A stretch of DNA of 25,396 nucleotides, from positions 1-25,396 of the forward strand of contig JAEYAL010000109.1 of NCBI GenBank assembly GCA_023404805.1, read 5' to 3'. Below, one piece after another: positions 15,065 through 23,170 of the stretch. Numbering within the stretch: the first letter of the stretch is position 1; each line of letters starts with the position of its first letter. The position numbers were made by a program, and so were the translations under genes. The stretch is from Actinomycetes bacterium (GTDB lineage: Bacteria; Actinomycetota; Thermoleophilia; Solirubrobacterales; Solirubrobacteraceae). The notes beneath the pieces are model-generated. The model had not been told where the DNA came from, did not search any database, and saw only the letters and a program-made list of their open reading frames with translations.

Positions 15065-15834
15065 GAGCGATCAACCTCGTCCCGGCCGACGCACGGCCGG
15101 GCCGCGTCAGCGCGGGCAAGTCCGGCGGTCTGGTCTACGGCGTCCTCGGCGTCTTGGCCGTGCTGCTGATCGGCGTCAGCCTGCTCGCCATCAACAAGAG
15201 CAAGCAGGCCACGGCCGAAGAAGAGCTTGCCGCCGTCCAGCAGTCGACACAGGCCTACACGACGGCTGCGACGCAGTTCGCTTCGTTCGAGCAGGCCGCC
15301 AGCAACGCGCAGCAGCGCATCGCGACGGTCCGCGGGCTTGCCGAAGCGCGCTTCGACTGGGCGGGCACGCTGCGCGACCTGTCGCGGCTCGTGCCTGCCG
15401 ACACGCAGATCTTCAACCTCGCCGCATCCGTCGGGCCGTCAGCCGGCTCCGGCTCAGGCAGCGTCTCGTCGCAGTTCCGCTCGGGCATCAACGCCCCGGC
15501 GGTCGGCATGACCGGCTGCTCCAAGTCGCAGTCGACGGTGGCCAAGCTCGTCAACCAGCTTCAGGCGATGCGCCGCGTGATCAACGTGACGCTCGAGAAG
15601 TCCGAGCAGTCCGGCGCGGCTGCGAGCGGCAGCTCCTCTGGCTGCACGCTGAGCGGCACCACCTACAACTTCTCGCTGATCGTGTTCTTCGCACCGGGCA
15701 AGGCCCGGGCGGCGGGCGAGGTCGTGCCTTCGACCACCCCGGCCGCCACGCCGGCCTCATCGACGGCGACGCCCGCGGCGACCACGCCGGGCGCCACCAC
15801 GCCCGCCCCCGCAACCAACGGAGCAGCGCAATGA
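15061..15834 (+). CDS. pilN: Type IV pilus inner-membrane alignment protein PilN
   Basis: A 257-residue bitopic protein. The short cytoplasmic start MRAINLVPADARP contains the INLVP motif that docks into PilM. A membrane helix (about 24-44) and an extracytoplasmic coiled coil (about 50-100) follow, then a globular domain with KLVNQLQAMRRVINVTLEKS. Two or more Cys residues lie in this outer domain. The last 40 residues are Thr/Ala/Pro low complexity, longer than in proteobacterial PilN. The ATGA overlap with pilM indicates coupled translation. With PilO it would form the heterodimer that links PilM to the outside part of the machine. Confidence 0.9.
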   Translation: MRAINLVPADARPGRVSAGKSGGLVYGVLGVLAVLLIGVSLLAINKSKQATAEEELAAVQQSTQAYTTAATQFASFEQAASNAQQRIATVRGLAEARFDWAGTLRDLSRLVPADTQIFNLAASVGPSAGSGSGSVSSQFRSGINAPAVGMTGCSKSQSTVAKLVNQLQAMRRVINVTLEKSEQSGAAASGSSSGCTLSGTTYNFSLIVFFAPGKARAAGEVVPSTTPAATPASSTATPAATTPGATTPAPATNGAAQ

Positions 15835-16667
15835 CCAAGCGTGACCGAATGATGCTGCTCGGCGTGCTCGCCGTGGTGCTGCTCGGCGCCTTCTGGTTCC
15901 TCGTCCTCACGCCGCAGCGCAAGGCTTCGGCCGCCGCTGAGGCAAAGCTCGCCTCGGCCCAGCAGGAGCTGGCAGCGGCGCAGCAGCGGGTGACGGCCGG
16001 CCGGCAGGCCCAGCAAGACTTCCGCCGCGACCGCACGACGATCGTCAAGCTCGGCCGCGTCGTCCCGGAGTCCGACGACATCCCGACGCTGCTGACGCAG
16101 CTCGAGGCGCTCGCCAAGCGCGAGGACGTCGAGTTCGTCAGCTACTCGGTCGAGTCGGCCGGTGGCCAAAGCAGCGCCGCGCCTTCGACGGCCGGCGAGA
16201 GTCAGACCGCTGGTGCTCAGACGGGCACGCGCTCGACCGACACCGTCGCTCCGCTGTACGCGCCCGGCTCGGTCGAGGTCGAAGGTGGTCTCGGGCGGAC
16301 GCCGATCGCGCTCACGCTCAAGGGGCAGTACTTCCAGCTGGAGCGCTACCTCCGCGCTGTCCAGCGGTTTGCGGTGCTCTCCGCGAAGCGGTCGACGACG
16401 GACGGCCGGCTCATCATCGTCGATGGGTTCGCCTACGTCCCGATCAGCGATCAGGCCGCTGCGGTGAACGACGGCGAAGTGGCGAAGGCCAAGAAGCCGC
16501 CGCGTTCGCCCAAGCTCACGGCGACGCTCTCGGCCTCGGTCTACTTCGCTCCCCCGCTGGACGCGCCGTCTGCGGCTGCCGCTGGTGCGGCGACGCCCGC
16601 GGCGCCTGCCACGCCCGCGACCCCGTCAACCTCGACCGGTGCTGCGACCGTCGGAGCCCTTCGATGA
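15831..16667 (+). CDS. pilO: Type IV pilus inner-membrane protein PilO
   Basis: A 278-residue bitopic protein with a short basic start, a membrane helix at about 7-27 and a coiled coil at about 33-65 (EAKLASAQQELAAAQQRV). A ferredoxin-like periplasmic-side domain follows, with VPESDDIPTLLTQLEALAKR and LTLKGQYFQLERYLRAVQRF, the classic PilO signatures. A low-complexity insert (about 111-135) and an Ala/Pro/Thr tail (after about 245) are probably disordered. It overlaps pilN by ATGA and the next gene by ATGA. It is expected to pair with PilN. Confidence 0.9.
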   Translation: MTKRDRMMLLGVLAVVLLGAFWFLVLTPQRKASAAAEAKLASAQQELAAAQQRVTAGRQAQQDFRRDRTTIVKLGRVVPESDDIPTLLTQLEALAKREDVEFVSYSVESAGGQSSAAPSTAGESQTAGAQTGTRSTDTVAPLYAPGSVEVEGGLGRTPIALTLKGQYFQLERYLRAVQRFAVLSAKRSTTDGRLIIVDGFAYVPISDQAAAVNDGEVAKAKKPPRSPKLTATLSASVYFAPPLDAPSAAAAGAATPAAPATPATPSTSTGAATVGALR

Positions 16668-17557
16668 CCATCGTCAAAGACATCCTCCAGGACCTCAAGG
16701 ACAAGCATCTGTGGCCTGTGGCGCTGATCCTCGTGATCGGCATCGTCGCTGCGCCGATGCTCCTGGCCAAGCCGGCCGAGCCGACGACGAGCGCCGCGGT
16801 GCCGCCGGCGGTCGCCGATGAGGACGGGCCGCAGGTCGCGCTGACCCGCGCTTCGACGACCGGGTTCGCCCGGCCGCCGCGGGTGAACGACGAGCGGCTC
16901 GATCCGTTCGCGTCGCGCGCCAAGAAGTCGTCGCTGAAGGACGAAGCCGACAAGCTCGCCGGCGGCGCCGACGACGTCATCAACGGCGACGGCGGCGGCA
17001 GCTCCGACCCGGGACCGGGTGGTCCGACGGATCCGGAGCCGGATTCGCCTGAGCCTGACACCGAACCTGAAGTGAAGACCGAGACGGACGACCTGCTCTC
17101 GATCCTCGTCACGAACGGGTCGGACCAGGACGCCGAACCGGTCCAGGTCTCCGATATCCGCACGCTGTCGCCGCTGGTCGACAAGGACGATCCGTTCCTG
17201 GTCTACGTCGGCAAGACGTCGGACAACCGCGCAAGCTTCCTCGTCTCGGCTGACGTGACGGTCTCCGGCGACGGCGACTGCTCGCCTTCACCGACGGACT
17301 GCCGGACGCTGACGCTGGGAATCGGTCAGACGGCTGAGTTCACGCTGGTCTCCGACCAGTCGAAGAAGACCTCGCTGACCGTGCTCGACATCGAGCGCAA
17401 GGCCGTGCCGATCGACGACGGGACCGCGTCCAGCGACCCGGCCGTGGCGCAGGCCGAGCAGGCCCGCAAGGCCGGCGCCAAGGCGCTCAAGTCGGTGCTC
17501 GGCGACGAAGAAGTCGTCAAGGCGCTCGTCAAGCAGAAGATCAAGATCCGCAGCTAG
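16664..17557 (+). CDS. PilP-like pilus membrane protein (divergent)
   Basis: A 297-residue protein with one N-terminal membrane helix (about 17-35), an extended region containing ERLDPFASR (the DPF motif is a PilP hallmark) and a Pro/Asp/Glu-rich linker (about 105-135). A beta-rich domain follows (about 140-245) with two Cys, then a basic helical C-terminus. There is no lipobox, unlike proteobacterial PilP, which fits a monoderm that needs no lipoprotein reaching a secretin. Position after pilO with ATGA overlap is exactly where pilP lies elsewhere. I infer it is the functional counterpart of PilP; similarity is weak beyond the DPF motif. Its TAG stop overlaps the stop of the opposing gene in CTAG. 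Confidence 0.7.
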   Translation: MTIVKDILQDLKDKHLWPVALILVIGIVAAPMLLAKPAEPTTSAAVPPAVADEDGPQVALTRASTTGFARPPRVNDERLDPFASRAKKSSLKDEADKLAGGADDVINGDGGGSSDPGPGGPTDPEPDSPEPDTEPEVKTETDDLLSILVTNGSDQDAEPVQVSDIRTLSPLVDKDDPFLVYVGKTSDNRASFLVSADVTVSGDGDCSPSPTDCRTLTLGIGQTAEFTLVSDQSKKTSLTVLDIERKAVPIDDGTASSDPAVAQAEQARKAGAKALKSVLGDEEVVKALVKQKIKIRS

Positions 17558-18780
17558 ACCGCTGATCCGGGGCCCGCCGGCGTCGCGCCGGAGGGCCCCG
17601 AGCTCTGCGGTCGCTCACCGAGACGCACGGCGAAGAGCAGCGGGACCGTCGCGCACATCCAGACGGCCCAGTAGACGACCGGGTCCCGGCCATGGCCCAG
17701 GGACCACGCCGCATAGGCTGCGGTCGCCGCGACGATCGAAACCCACGGCAACCGCATCGCGGGGCCGCGCCAGACTTCCCAGGCGGCCCACGCCAGCAGC
17801 GCCGGCGCGACGTAATAGCCGAGGTTCATCGGATCGAGCATCGTGCGCGCGGTGAGCAGGATGGCGAGGGCTCCAAGTGGATCGCGCAGGCCTTCGCGCG
17901 CGAAGGCGAGCGGGACGAGCGCGAGCGACAGGAGCACGGCGATGGACGTCGCCGGGCCGCGCGTCAGGCCCAGCGGCAGCGACCAGGTCGTGAGCGCGGT
18001 GGTCTCGCCGCCGCCGAGCCCGATCTCCTGGTGGCGGGTTTTGGCGACGGGCCACCACAGGCTGGCGGGATACACCCGCGACGTCCCAGAGAGGTTGCGG
18101 CTGATCTCGCTGTAGCGGCTGGGCGAGGCCGCGATCGGCGGCACCACGAAGATCGCGGCGACCAGCGCAGCCAGCGCCCCGGCCTTGAGCCGCTGCGGAT
18201 CGAGCCACCGCGGCTCGCCGATCGGCAGCAGCGCAGGGACGATCGCGAGCACCGCCCACTGCTTCGTGCCGATCGCGAGCCCGAGCAGCACCGCCGCGGC
18301 CAGGGCGCGCTGCTCGACGGCGGCCACCACCGCGGCCACGCAGAGCGCGCCGCCGAGGACCTCCTCCGGGTGGCCGGAGTCGAACGACCACAGCACGGCT
18401 GGGCCCGCGACGACGAGGACGCCGACCGCGATGCGGTACGCCACCGGGCGCCCGTCGGCCGCGGCCTTGCGGTCGAGCACGTAGGCCAGGGCGACGGCGG
18501 CCAGCAGGCACAGCAGCGAGCCGATCCGGTGGGCGAGCAGCAGGTCCGACCCGGCGGCCGCAGCGGCAGGCACGCGCAGCAGGATCGAGACGAGGCCCAT
18601 CGCCGGCATGGCTTCGACAGCCGCGGCGACGTCGCCGCCCGCCAGGTAGTGGATCGCCGGCGCGGCGTTGTCGTCGCTGGCTCCGAGCGTGTAGTCGCCC
18701 AGCTGATCCCGGGTGAGGACCACGCCGAGCGCCAACGCGCAAAGCCCCGCGAGCGGGCGCCACGAACGGTCCGTCAGCAC
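17554..18780 (-). CDS. Polytopic GT-C-like glycosyltransferase membrane protein
   Basis: About 408 residues from a GTG at 18780, with roughly ten hydrophobic segments. The first outer loop, LGDYTLGASDDNAAPAIHYL, holds an acidic pair as in GT-C glycosyltransferases that use polyprenyl-phosphate sugars. The middle shows WSFDSGHPEEVLGGAL and AIGTKQWAVLAIVPALLPIG, typical of DUF2029/GT87-like mannosyltransferase families. The reaction is inferred only. The start is uncertain; no clear ribosome site is seen. It runs against the pil operon, shares CTAG as overlapping stops with it, and its 3' end contains the hairpin at 17568-17600. It could glycosylate pilins or cell-wall glycans, but location is the only hint. 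Confidence 0.75.
   Translation of the reverse strand: MLTDRSWRPLAGLCALALGVVLTRDQLGDYTLGASDDNAAPAIHYLAGGDVAAAVEAMPAMGLVSILLRVPAAAAAGSDLLLAHRIGSLLCLLAAVALAYVLDRKAAADGRPVAYRIAVGVLVVAGPAVLWSFDSGHPEEVLGGALCVAAVVAAVEQRALAAAVLLGLAIGTKQWAVLAIVPALLPIGEPRWLDPQRLKAGALAALVAAIFVVPPIAASPSRYSEISRNLSGTSRVYPASLWWPVAKTRHQEIGLGGGETTALTTWSLPLGLTRGPATSIAVLLSLALVPLAFAREGLRDPLGALAILLTARTMLDPMNLGYYVAPALLAWAAWEVWRGPAMRLPWVSIVAATAAYAAWSLGHGRDPVVYWAVWMCATVPLLFAVRLGERPQSSGPSGATPAGPGSAV
17568..17600 (+). terminator. Hairpin after the pil operon, inside the opposing gene
   Basis: Eight pairs (17568-17575 with 17593-17600), one G-A mismatch, then six pairs (17577-17582 with 17586-17591) around TCG. There is no U-tract. 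It lies just past the stop of the PilP-like gene and within the 3' coding end of the glycosyltransferase, so it could limit transcription from the plus strand. Confidence 0.6.
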
Positions 18781-18866
18781 AGCCCCGCACGATAGGTCCC
18801 AGGCAGGCGGCGCATCGGGCGCTGCGCGCACCGCGGCGCCACGCGGCGTGGGCAGACGCGTCCCCG

Positions 18867-18872
18867 TAGACT
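18867..18872 (+). promoter_or_regulatory. Putative -10 hexamer TAGACT of a leaderless aro operon
   Basis: TAGACT fits TANNNT and ends 7 nt before the GTG of aroC, placing the expected transcript start at or next to the start codon. No Shine-Dalgarno precedes the GTG, which fits a leaderless message. No clear -35 is present. Confidence 0.45.
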
Positions 18873-18879
18873 GGTCGGC

Positions 18880-20067
18880 GTGCTTCACGCCCTGCGATTC
18901 GTCACTGCCGGAGAGTCCCACGGCCCTGGGCTGACGGCCCTCGTCGAGGGGTTGCCCGCAGGCCTGGCGCTTGATCTGGACGCCATGAACGCCGACATGG
19001 CCCGCCGCCAGCTCGGCCACGGCCGCGGCGGCCGCATGAAGATCGAGAAGGACCACGTCGTCGTCACCTCCGGTGTCCGCTTCGGCAAGACGCTCGGCGG
19101 CCCGATCTCGATCACGGTGCCCAACCGCGACTACCAGAACTGGGAATCGCGGATGAACCCGTGGCCGGTCGATGAGGAGCCCGAGCCGGTCAAGATGCCG
19201 CGCCCCGGCCACGCCGACCTCGTCGGCGTCTGGAAGTACGGCGCGGACGACGTCCGCAACATCCTCGAGCGCGCGTCGGCCCGCGAGACCGCGGCCCGTG
19301 TCGCCGGCGGCACGCTCGCCCGCGCGTTCCTCAAAGCGCTCGGCGTCGAGATCCGCTCGCGCGTGGTGCAGATCGGCCCCGTCGTGGCGCCGCCGCTGGA
19401 GGCCCCGCTCACGGTGGAGGACTTCGACGGCGTCGACGACGATCCGGTCCGCTGCCTCGACCCTGAGGCGAGCCGCGAGATGGTCCGCCACATCACCCTG
19501 CAGCGCAAGGCCAACGAGTCGATCGGCGGCACCTACGAGATCCAGGTGTTCGGCCTGGTCCCGGGCGTCGGCTCGCACACCGCGTGGGACGAGCGCCTCA
19601 ACGGCCGCCTAATGGGCGCTGTCGGCTCGATCCAGGCGCACAAGGGCGTCGAGATCGGCGAGGGCTTCGCGCTCGCCGGCACGCCTGGCAGCCAGGCGCA
19701 CGACGAGATCTTCGGCGGCCCCGAGGGCATCCACCGCCAGACCAACCACTCCGGTGGCCTGGAAGGCGGCATGACCACCGGCGAGCCGCTCGTCATCCGC
19801 GCGGCCGTCAAGCCGATCCCGACCATGACCAAGCCGCTGCGCTCGGTCGACCTGGAGACGGGCGAGCCTGCGCAGGCGCTGCGCGAGCGCACCGACTCGT
19901 GCGTCGTCCCGGCGGCGGGTGTCGTCGGCGAGGCGATGGTCGCGCTGGTCCTGGCGGACGCCTACCGCCAGAAGTTCGGTGGCGACCACATCGACGACGT
20001 GATCGCGGCGCTGGAGCGCTACCGCGAGCGCATCGGCTGGCAGACCGCCACCGCGCCGACGAGCTAA
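18880..20067 (+). CDS. aroC: Chorismate synthase
   Basis: A 395-residue enzyme that converts 5-enolpyruvylshikimate-3-phosphate to chorismate with reduced FMN, the last step of the shikimate pathway. Signatures are TAGESHGPGL at the N-terminus, RMKIEKDHVVVTSGVRFGKTLGGPI, the segment ILERASARETAARVAGG (family motif around SARET), and THSGG-type region QTNHSGGLEGGMTTGEP. Length and order fit the actinobacterial family (about 390-400). The GTG at 18880 gives the conserved N-terminus with no extension. It is the first gene of an operon with aroKB (4-bp gap), aroQ and pepQ. It is divergent from the glycosyltransferase gene with 99 bp between starts. Confidence 0.97.
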   Translation: MLHALRFVTAGESHGPGLTALVEGLPAGLALDLDAMNADMARRQLGHGRGGRMKIEKDHVVVTSGVRFGKTLGGPISITVPNRDYQNWESRMNPWPVDEEPEPVKMPRPGHADLVGVWKYGADDVRNILERASARETAARVAGGTLARAFLKALGVEIRSRVVQIGPVVAPPLEAPLTVEDFDGVDDDPVRCLDPEASREMVRHITLQRKANESIGGTYEIQVFGLVPGVGSHTAWDERLNGRLMGAVGSIQAHKGVEIGEGFALAGTPGSQAHDEIFGGPEGIHRQTNHSGGLEGGMTTGEPLVIRAAVKPIPTMTKPLRSVDLETGEPAQALRERTDSCVVPAAGVVGEAMVALVLADAYRQKFGGDHIDDVIAALERYRERIGWQTATAPTS

Positions 20068-20071
20068 TCGC

Positions 20072-21568
20072 ATGGCTGGAGCCCTCGTCTTCGTCGGCTT
20101 CATGGGGGCCGGCAAGTCGACCGCGGCGCGGTCGGCCTCTGACGCGCTCGGCAAGCCGCTCGTCGACGTCGACGCTGAGATCGAGTCGCGCACCGGCCTG
20201 AGCATCCCGGAGCTGTTCGCTGAGCGGGGCGAGGCCGCGTTCCGCGAGCTGGAGCAGCAGACGGTGCTAGAGGTGCTCGACCGCGTGGCGGCCGGCACCC
20301 CAGTGGCGCTCGGCGGCGGGGCACTCGGCAGCGAGCGGGTCCGCGAGGCGCTGGCCCATCACACGGTGTGCTGGCTGGAGATCGACGAGGCGACGGCCTG
20401 GCGCCGCGCAAAGCGCTCTGACCGCCCGCTGGCCCGCGACAAGGACGGCTTCAGCCGCCTCTACGCCTCGCGCCAGCCCGTCTACGAGGCCGCCGCCGAC
20501 GTCTTCTTGCCGCAGGGCGGCCGCAGCTTCATGTCGCGCGTCGCCGCGCGGCTGCTCGAGGCAGGCGGCGGACGGCGCCTGGCGTTCGGCCGCGCTGGCG
20601 AAGCGGTCTACCCGGTCTGGTTCGGCGAGCGCGTCTGGCCGGTCACCGACGAGCGCGATGTCGTCATCACCGACCGCAACGTCGCCAGCCTGCACGGCGC
20701 GCGCTGGGAGAAGCTCCGCCAGCTCGTGATGGAGCCCGGCGAGGCGGCCAAGACGCTCGCGACCGCTGAACGCCTGTGGACCGAGCTGGCCGAGCTCGGC
20801 GCGACCCGCGGCCACCGCATCATCGCTGTCGGCGGCGGCGTGCCCGGCGACGTGGCGGGCTTCGTCGCCGCGACCTACCAGCGCGGCGTCCCCGTGGTCC
20901 AGGTCCCGACGACGCTGGTCTCGCAGATCGATTCGGCGCTGGGCGGCAAGACGGGCGTCGACCTGCCCGCAGCAAAGAACTACGTCGGCGCCTACCACCA
21001 GCCCGAGGGCGTGCACGTGCTGCCGTCGATGCTCGCCACGCTGCCGCCGGCTGAGCGCGCCGCCGGCTACGCCGAGGTGGTCAAGACGGGCCTCATCGCT
21101 GGCGGCACGCTGTGGGAGCAGATCCGCGGCGGCGCGATCGACGACCCCGATGTCGTCCTGGGCTGCGCCCGCGTCAAGCTCGATGTGGTCGCGCGCGACG
21201 AGAAGGACGGCGGCCCGCGCCAGATGCTCAACCTCGGGCACACCGTCGGCCACGCGATCGAGACGGTCACCCACTACGAGCGCTACCGCCACGGCGAGGC
21301 CGTGGGCCTGGGGCTGCTGGCCATCCTGCGCCTGAGCGGCCAGGACGAGCTGCGCGCCGAGGTCCGCGAGCTGCTGGCGGCGATGGACCTGCCGGTCACG
21401 CTCGACCCGTCGATCGACGTCGACGCCGTGGTAGCCGCGACCCGGTCCGACAAGAAGCGGATCGGGGCGAACGTGCCGTACGTGGTCGTCGACGCTCCCG
21501 GCCAACTACGGTGGGGGCAGGAGATCGGCGACGCCGAAGTGCGCGCTGCCGTGGAGGAGCTGCGATGA
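20072..21568 (+). CDS. aroKB: Fused shikimate kinase - 3-dehydroquinate synthase
   Basis: A 498-residue two-enzyme fusion. Residues 1-160 are shikimate kinase: P-loop GFMGAGKST (9-17), shikimate-binding D32/D34 region (VDVDAEIESRTG), VALGGGAL, and lid-side SDRPLARD. From about 168 on is 3-dehydroquinate synthase with VITDRNVASLHG, AVGGGVPGDVAGFVAATYQR (NAD and metal region), VPTTLVSQIDSALGGKTGVD and the zinc ligand segment NLGHTVGHAIE. The synthase makes dehydroquinate from DAHP and the kinase phosphorylates shikimate, so two non-consecutive steps are joined. No stop or frameshift lies between the parts, and both look catalytically intact. In most bacteria these are separate neighbours aroK and aroB. 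It overlaps aroQ by ATGA. Confidence 0.96.
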   Translation: MAGALVFVGFMGAGKSTAARSASDALGKPLVDVDAEIESRTGLSIPELFAERGEAAFRELEQQTVLEVLDRVAAGTPVALGGGALGSERVREALAHHTVCWLEIDEATAWRRAKRSDRPLARDKDGFSRLYASRQPVYEAAADVFLPQGGRSFMSRVAARLLEAGGGRRLAFGRAGEAVYPVWFGERVWPVTDERDVVITDRNVASLHGARWEKLRQLVMEPGEAAKTLATAERLWTELAELGATRGHRIIAVGGGVPGDVAGFVAATYQRGVPVVQVPTTLVSQIDSALGGKTGVDLPAAKNYVGAYHQPEGVHVLPSMLATLPPAERAAGYAEVVKTGLIAGGTLWEQIRGGAIDDPDVVLGCARVKLDVVARDEKDGGPRQMLNLGHTVGHAIETVTHYERYRHGEAVGLGLLAILRLSGQDELRAEVRELLAAMDLPVTLDPSIDVDAVVAATRSDKKRIGANVPYVVVDAPGQLRWGQEIGDAEVRAAVEELR

Positions 21569-22044
21569 GTGGACTGCGCGTGATCGTCTTGCACGGCGTG
21601 AACCTGGACCAGCTGGGAAGACGTGACCCGGGCCACTACGGCTCCGGCACCCTCAGCGACCTCGAAGGCGACATCAGCCGCTTTGCGTCGGAGCTCGGCC
21701 ACCGCGTGGTCTTCGAGCAGACCAATTTCGAAGGCGAGTACGTCGAGCTGCTGCACAAAGCCCCGGAGCTCGGCGACGCGCTGATCCTCAACCCGGGCGC
21801 GTGGACGCACTACGCGTGGGCGATCCACGACGCCCTGGAGCTGACGAAGCTGCCGGCGGTCGAGGTCCACCTCAGCGACGTGAAGTCGCGTGACGCCTGG
21901 CGCCAGCAGTCGGTGATCTCGGAGCTCTGCATCGGCACGATCTCCGGCAAAGGCGCCGCGGGCTACCGCGAGGCGCTGGAGCTGCTCGGGGCCCACGCGG
22001 CTGCCGCGGCCAACGGCGGCGCCGCCGCTGGAGGCGCCCAGTGA
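21565..22044 (+). CDS. aroQ: Type II 3-dehydroquinate dehydratase (slightly divergent)
   Basis: A 159-residue type II dehydroquinase that dehydrates 3-dehydroquinate to 3-dehydroshikimate and forms dodecamers. Catalytic landmarks are retained: Asn in LHGVNLDQLG, Arg and Tyr in GRRDPGHYG, LNPGAWTHYAWAIHDAL, and His in EVHLSD. Differences from the usual consensus are HGVN for NGPN, SD for SN after the catalytic His, and WRQQSVIS for FRHHSYIS. These may alter substrate fit, but no key catalytic residue is lost. An Ala/Gly tail of about 20 residues ends the protein. The ATG overlaps the aroKB stop and the aroQ stop overlaps the pepQ GTG, so translation is coupled. Confidence 0.93.
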   Translation: MSGLRVIVLHGVNLDQLGRRDPGHYGSGTLSDLEGDISRFASELGHRVVFEQTNFEGEYVELLHKAPELGDALILNPGAWTHYAWAIHDALELTKLPAVEVHLSDVKSRDAWRQQSVISELCIGTISGKGAAGYREALELLGAHAAAAANGGAAAGGAQ

Positions 22045-23135
22045 GCGCCGCGGCTGCCCATCCGACCGCCGAGCGCCTGGAGGCCGTCCGCGCGGCGGTC
22101 CCGGGCGGCGCGCTTGCGCTGATCGGCGATCTCTTCGATGTCCGCTGGCTCACGGGCCTGCAGTCGAGCAACGCGCTGGTCGCGGTCACGGCCGATCGCG
22201 CGTGGCTGGTGACCGACTTCCGCTACCGCAGCGCGGCGGAGGAGGCGGTTATCGACGGGCTGGAGCTGGCCATCAACGCCGACCTGCTCGCCCAGGCTGC
22301 TGAGTTCGCCAACGCGGCCGGCGTGGGGGAGGTCCTGCTGGCGAAGGACCGCGTCACGCTCGCCGAAGACGCCAAGCTCGCGTCGGCCCTGACCGACGGC
22401 ATCGCCCGCACCGCGGTGCCGCGCCTGGTGGAGCCGCTGCGGCAGGTCAAGAGCGCCGCCGAGATCGCGGCGATCGCGGCCGCGCAGGCGCTCGCCGACG
22501 AAGCCTTCACCGAGGTCGTCCTGGAAGGCGGCCTCGTCGGCCGCACCGAGCAGGAGGTCGGCCTCGCGCTTGAGTTCGCGATGCGCCGGCGCGGGGCCGA
22601 AGCGATCTCGTTCGATCCGATCATCGCGGCTGGCGCGCACGGCGCGCTGCCGCACGCGCACCCACGCGATGTCGTCATTCCCGCGGGCGAGCTGGTCGTC
22701 GTCGACTGGGGCGCGCAGCTCGACGGGTACTGCTCGGACTGCACGCGCACGGTGGCCACCGGCGAGGTCGACGAGAGGCGCCAGGAGGTCCACGCGATCG
22801 TCCGCCGCGCGCAGGATGTCGCCCTCGAGGCGATCAAGCCGGGCGTGCACGGGAAGGACGTCGACTCGCTCTCACGCGCGCTGATCGCCGATGCCGGGTA
22901 TGGCGAGTACTTCGGCCACGGGCTGGGCCACGGCGTCGGCCTGCAGGTCCATGAGACGCCGACGCTCTCGCAGCGCGCGGTGTCGCACCTCGCCGCTGGC
23001 AACATCGTCACCGTCGAGCCGGGCATCTACCTGCCCGGCGAGTTCGGCGTCCGCGTCGAGGAGCTCGTCGTCGTCACCGACGACGGCCCGCAGATCCTGA
23101 CGAGCCTGCCGCGCGAAGCGGCAGTCGTCAGCTAG
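22041..23135 (+). CDS. pepQ: M24 family Xaa-Pro aminopeptidase / dipeptidase
   Basis: A 364-residue metallopeptidase with an N-terminal creatinase-like domain (about 10-125) and a pita-bread catalytic domain. The dinuclear metal ligands are visible: D222 (VVDWGAQ), D233 (CSDCTR), the His of FGHGLGHGVG (293-297), E326 (VEPGIYLPG) and E340 (RVEELV). It releases N-terminal residues before proline or cleaves Xaa-Pro dipeptides in the cytoplasm; choice between PepQ and PepP-like activity cannot be made by sequence alone. The GTG start overlaps the aroQ stop as GTGA. The aroQ-pepQ neighbourhood is conserved in actinobacteria, where efp normally follows in the same direction; here efp is on the other strand. 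Confidence 0.93.
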   Translation: MSAAAAHPTAERLEAVRAAVPGGALALIGDLFDVRWLTGLQSSNALVAVTADRAWLVTDFRYRSAAEEAVIDGLELAINADLLAQAAEFANAAGVGEVLLAKDRVTLAEDAKLASALTDGIARTAVPRLVEPLRQVKSAAEIAAIAAAQALADEAFTEVVLEGGLVGRTEQEVGLALEFAMRRRGAEAISFDPIIAAGAHGALPHAHPRDVVIPAGELVVVDWGAQLDGYCSDCTRTVATGEVDERRQEVHAIVRRAQDVALEAIKPGVHGKDVDSLSRALIADAGYGEYFGHGLGHGVGLQVHETPTLSQRAVSHLAAGNIVTVEPGIYLPGEFGVRVEELVVVTDDGPQILTSLPREAAVVS

Positions 23136-23170
23136 CGCCGGCGCCGCCGCCGCGAGGTCGGCGGGCACGC

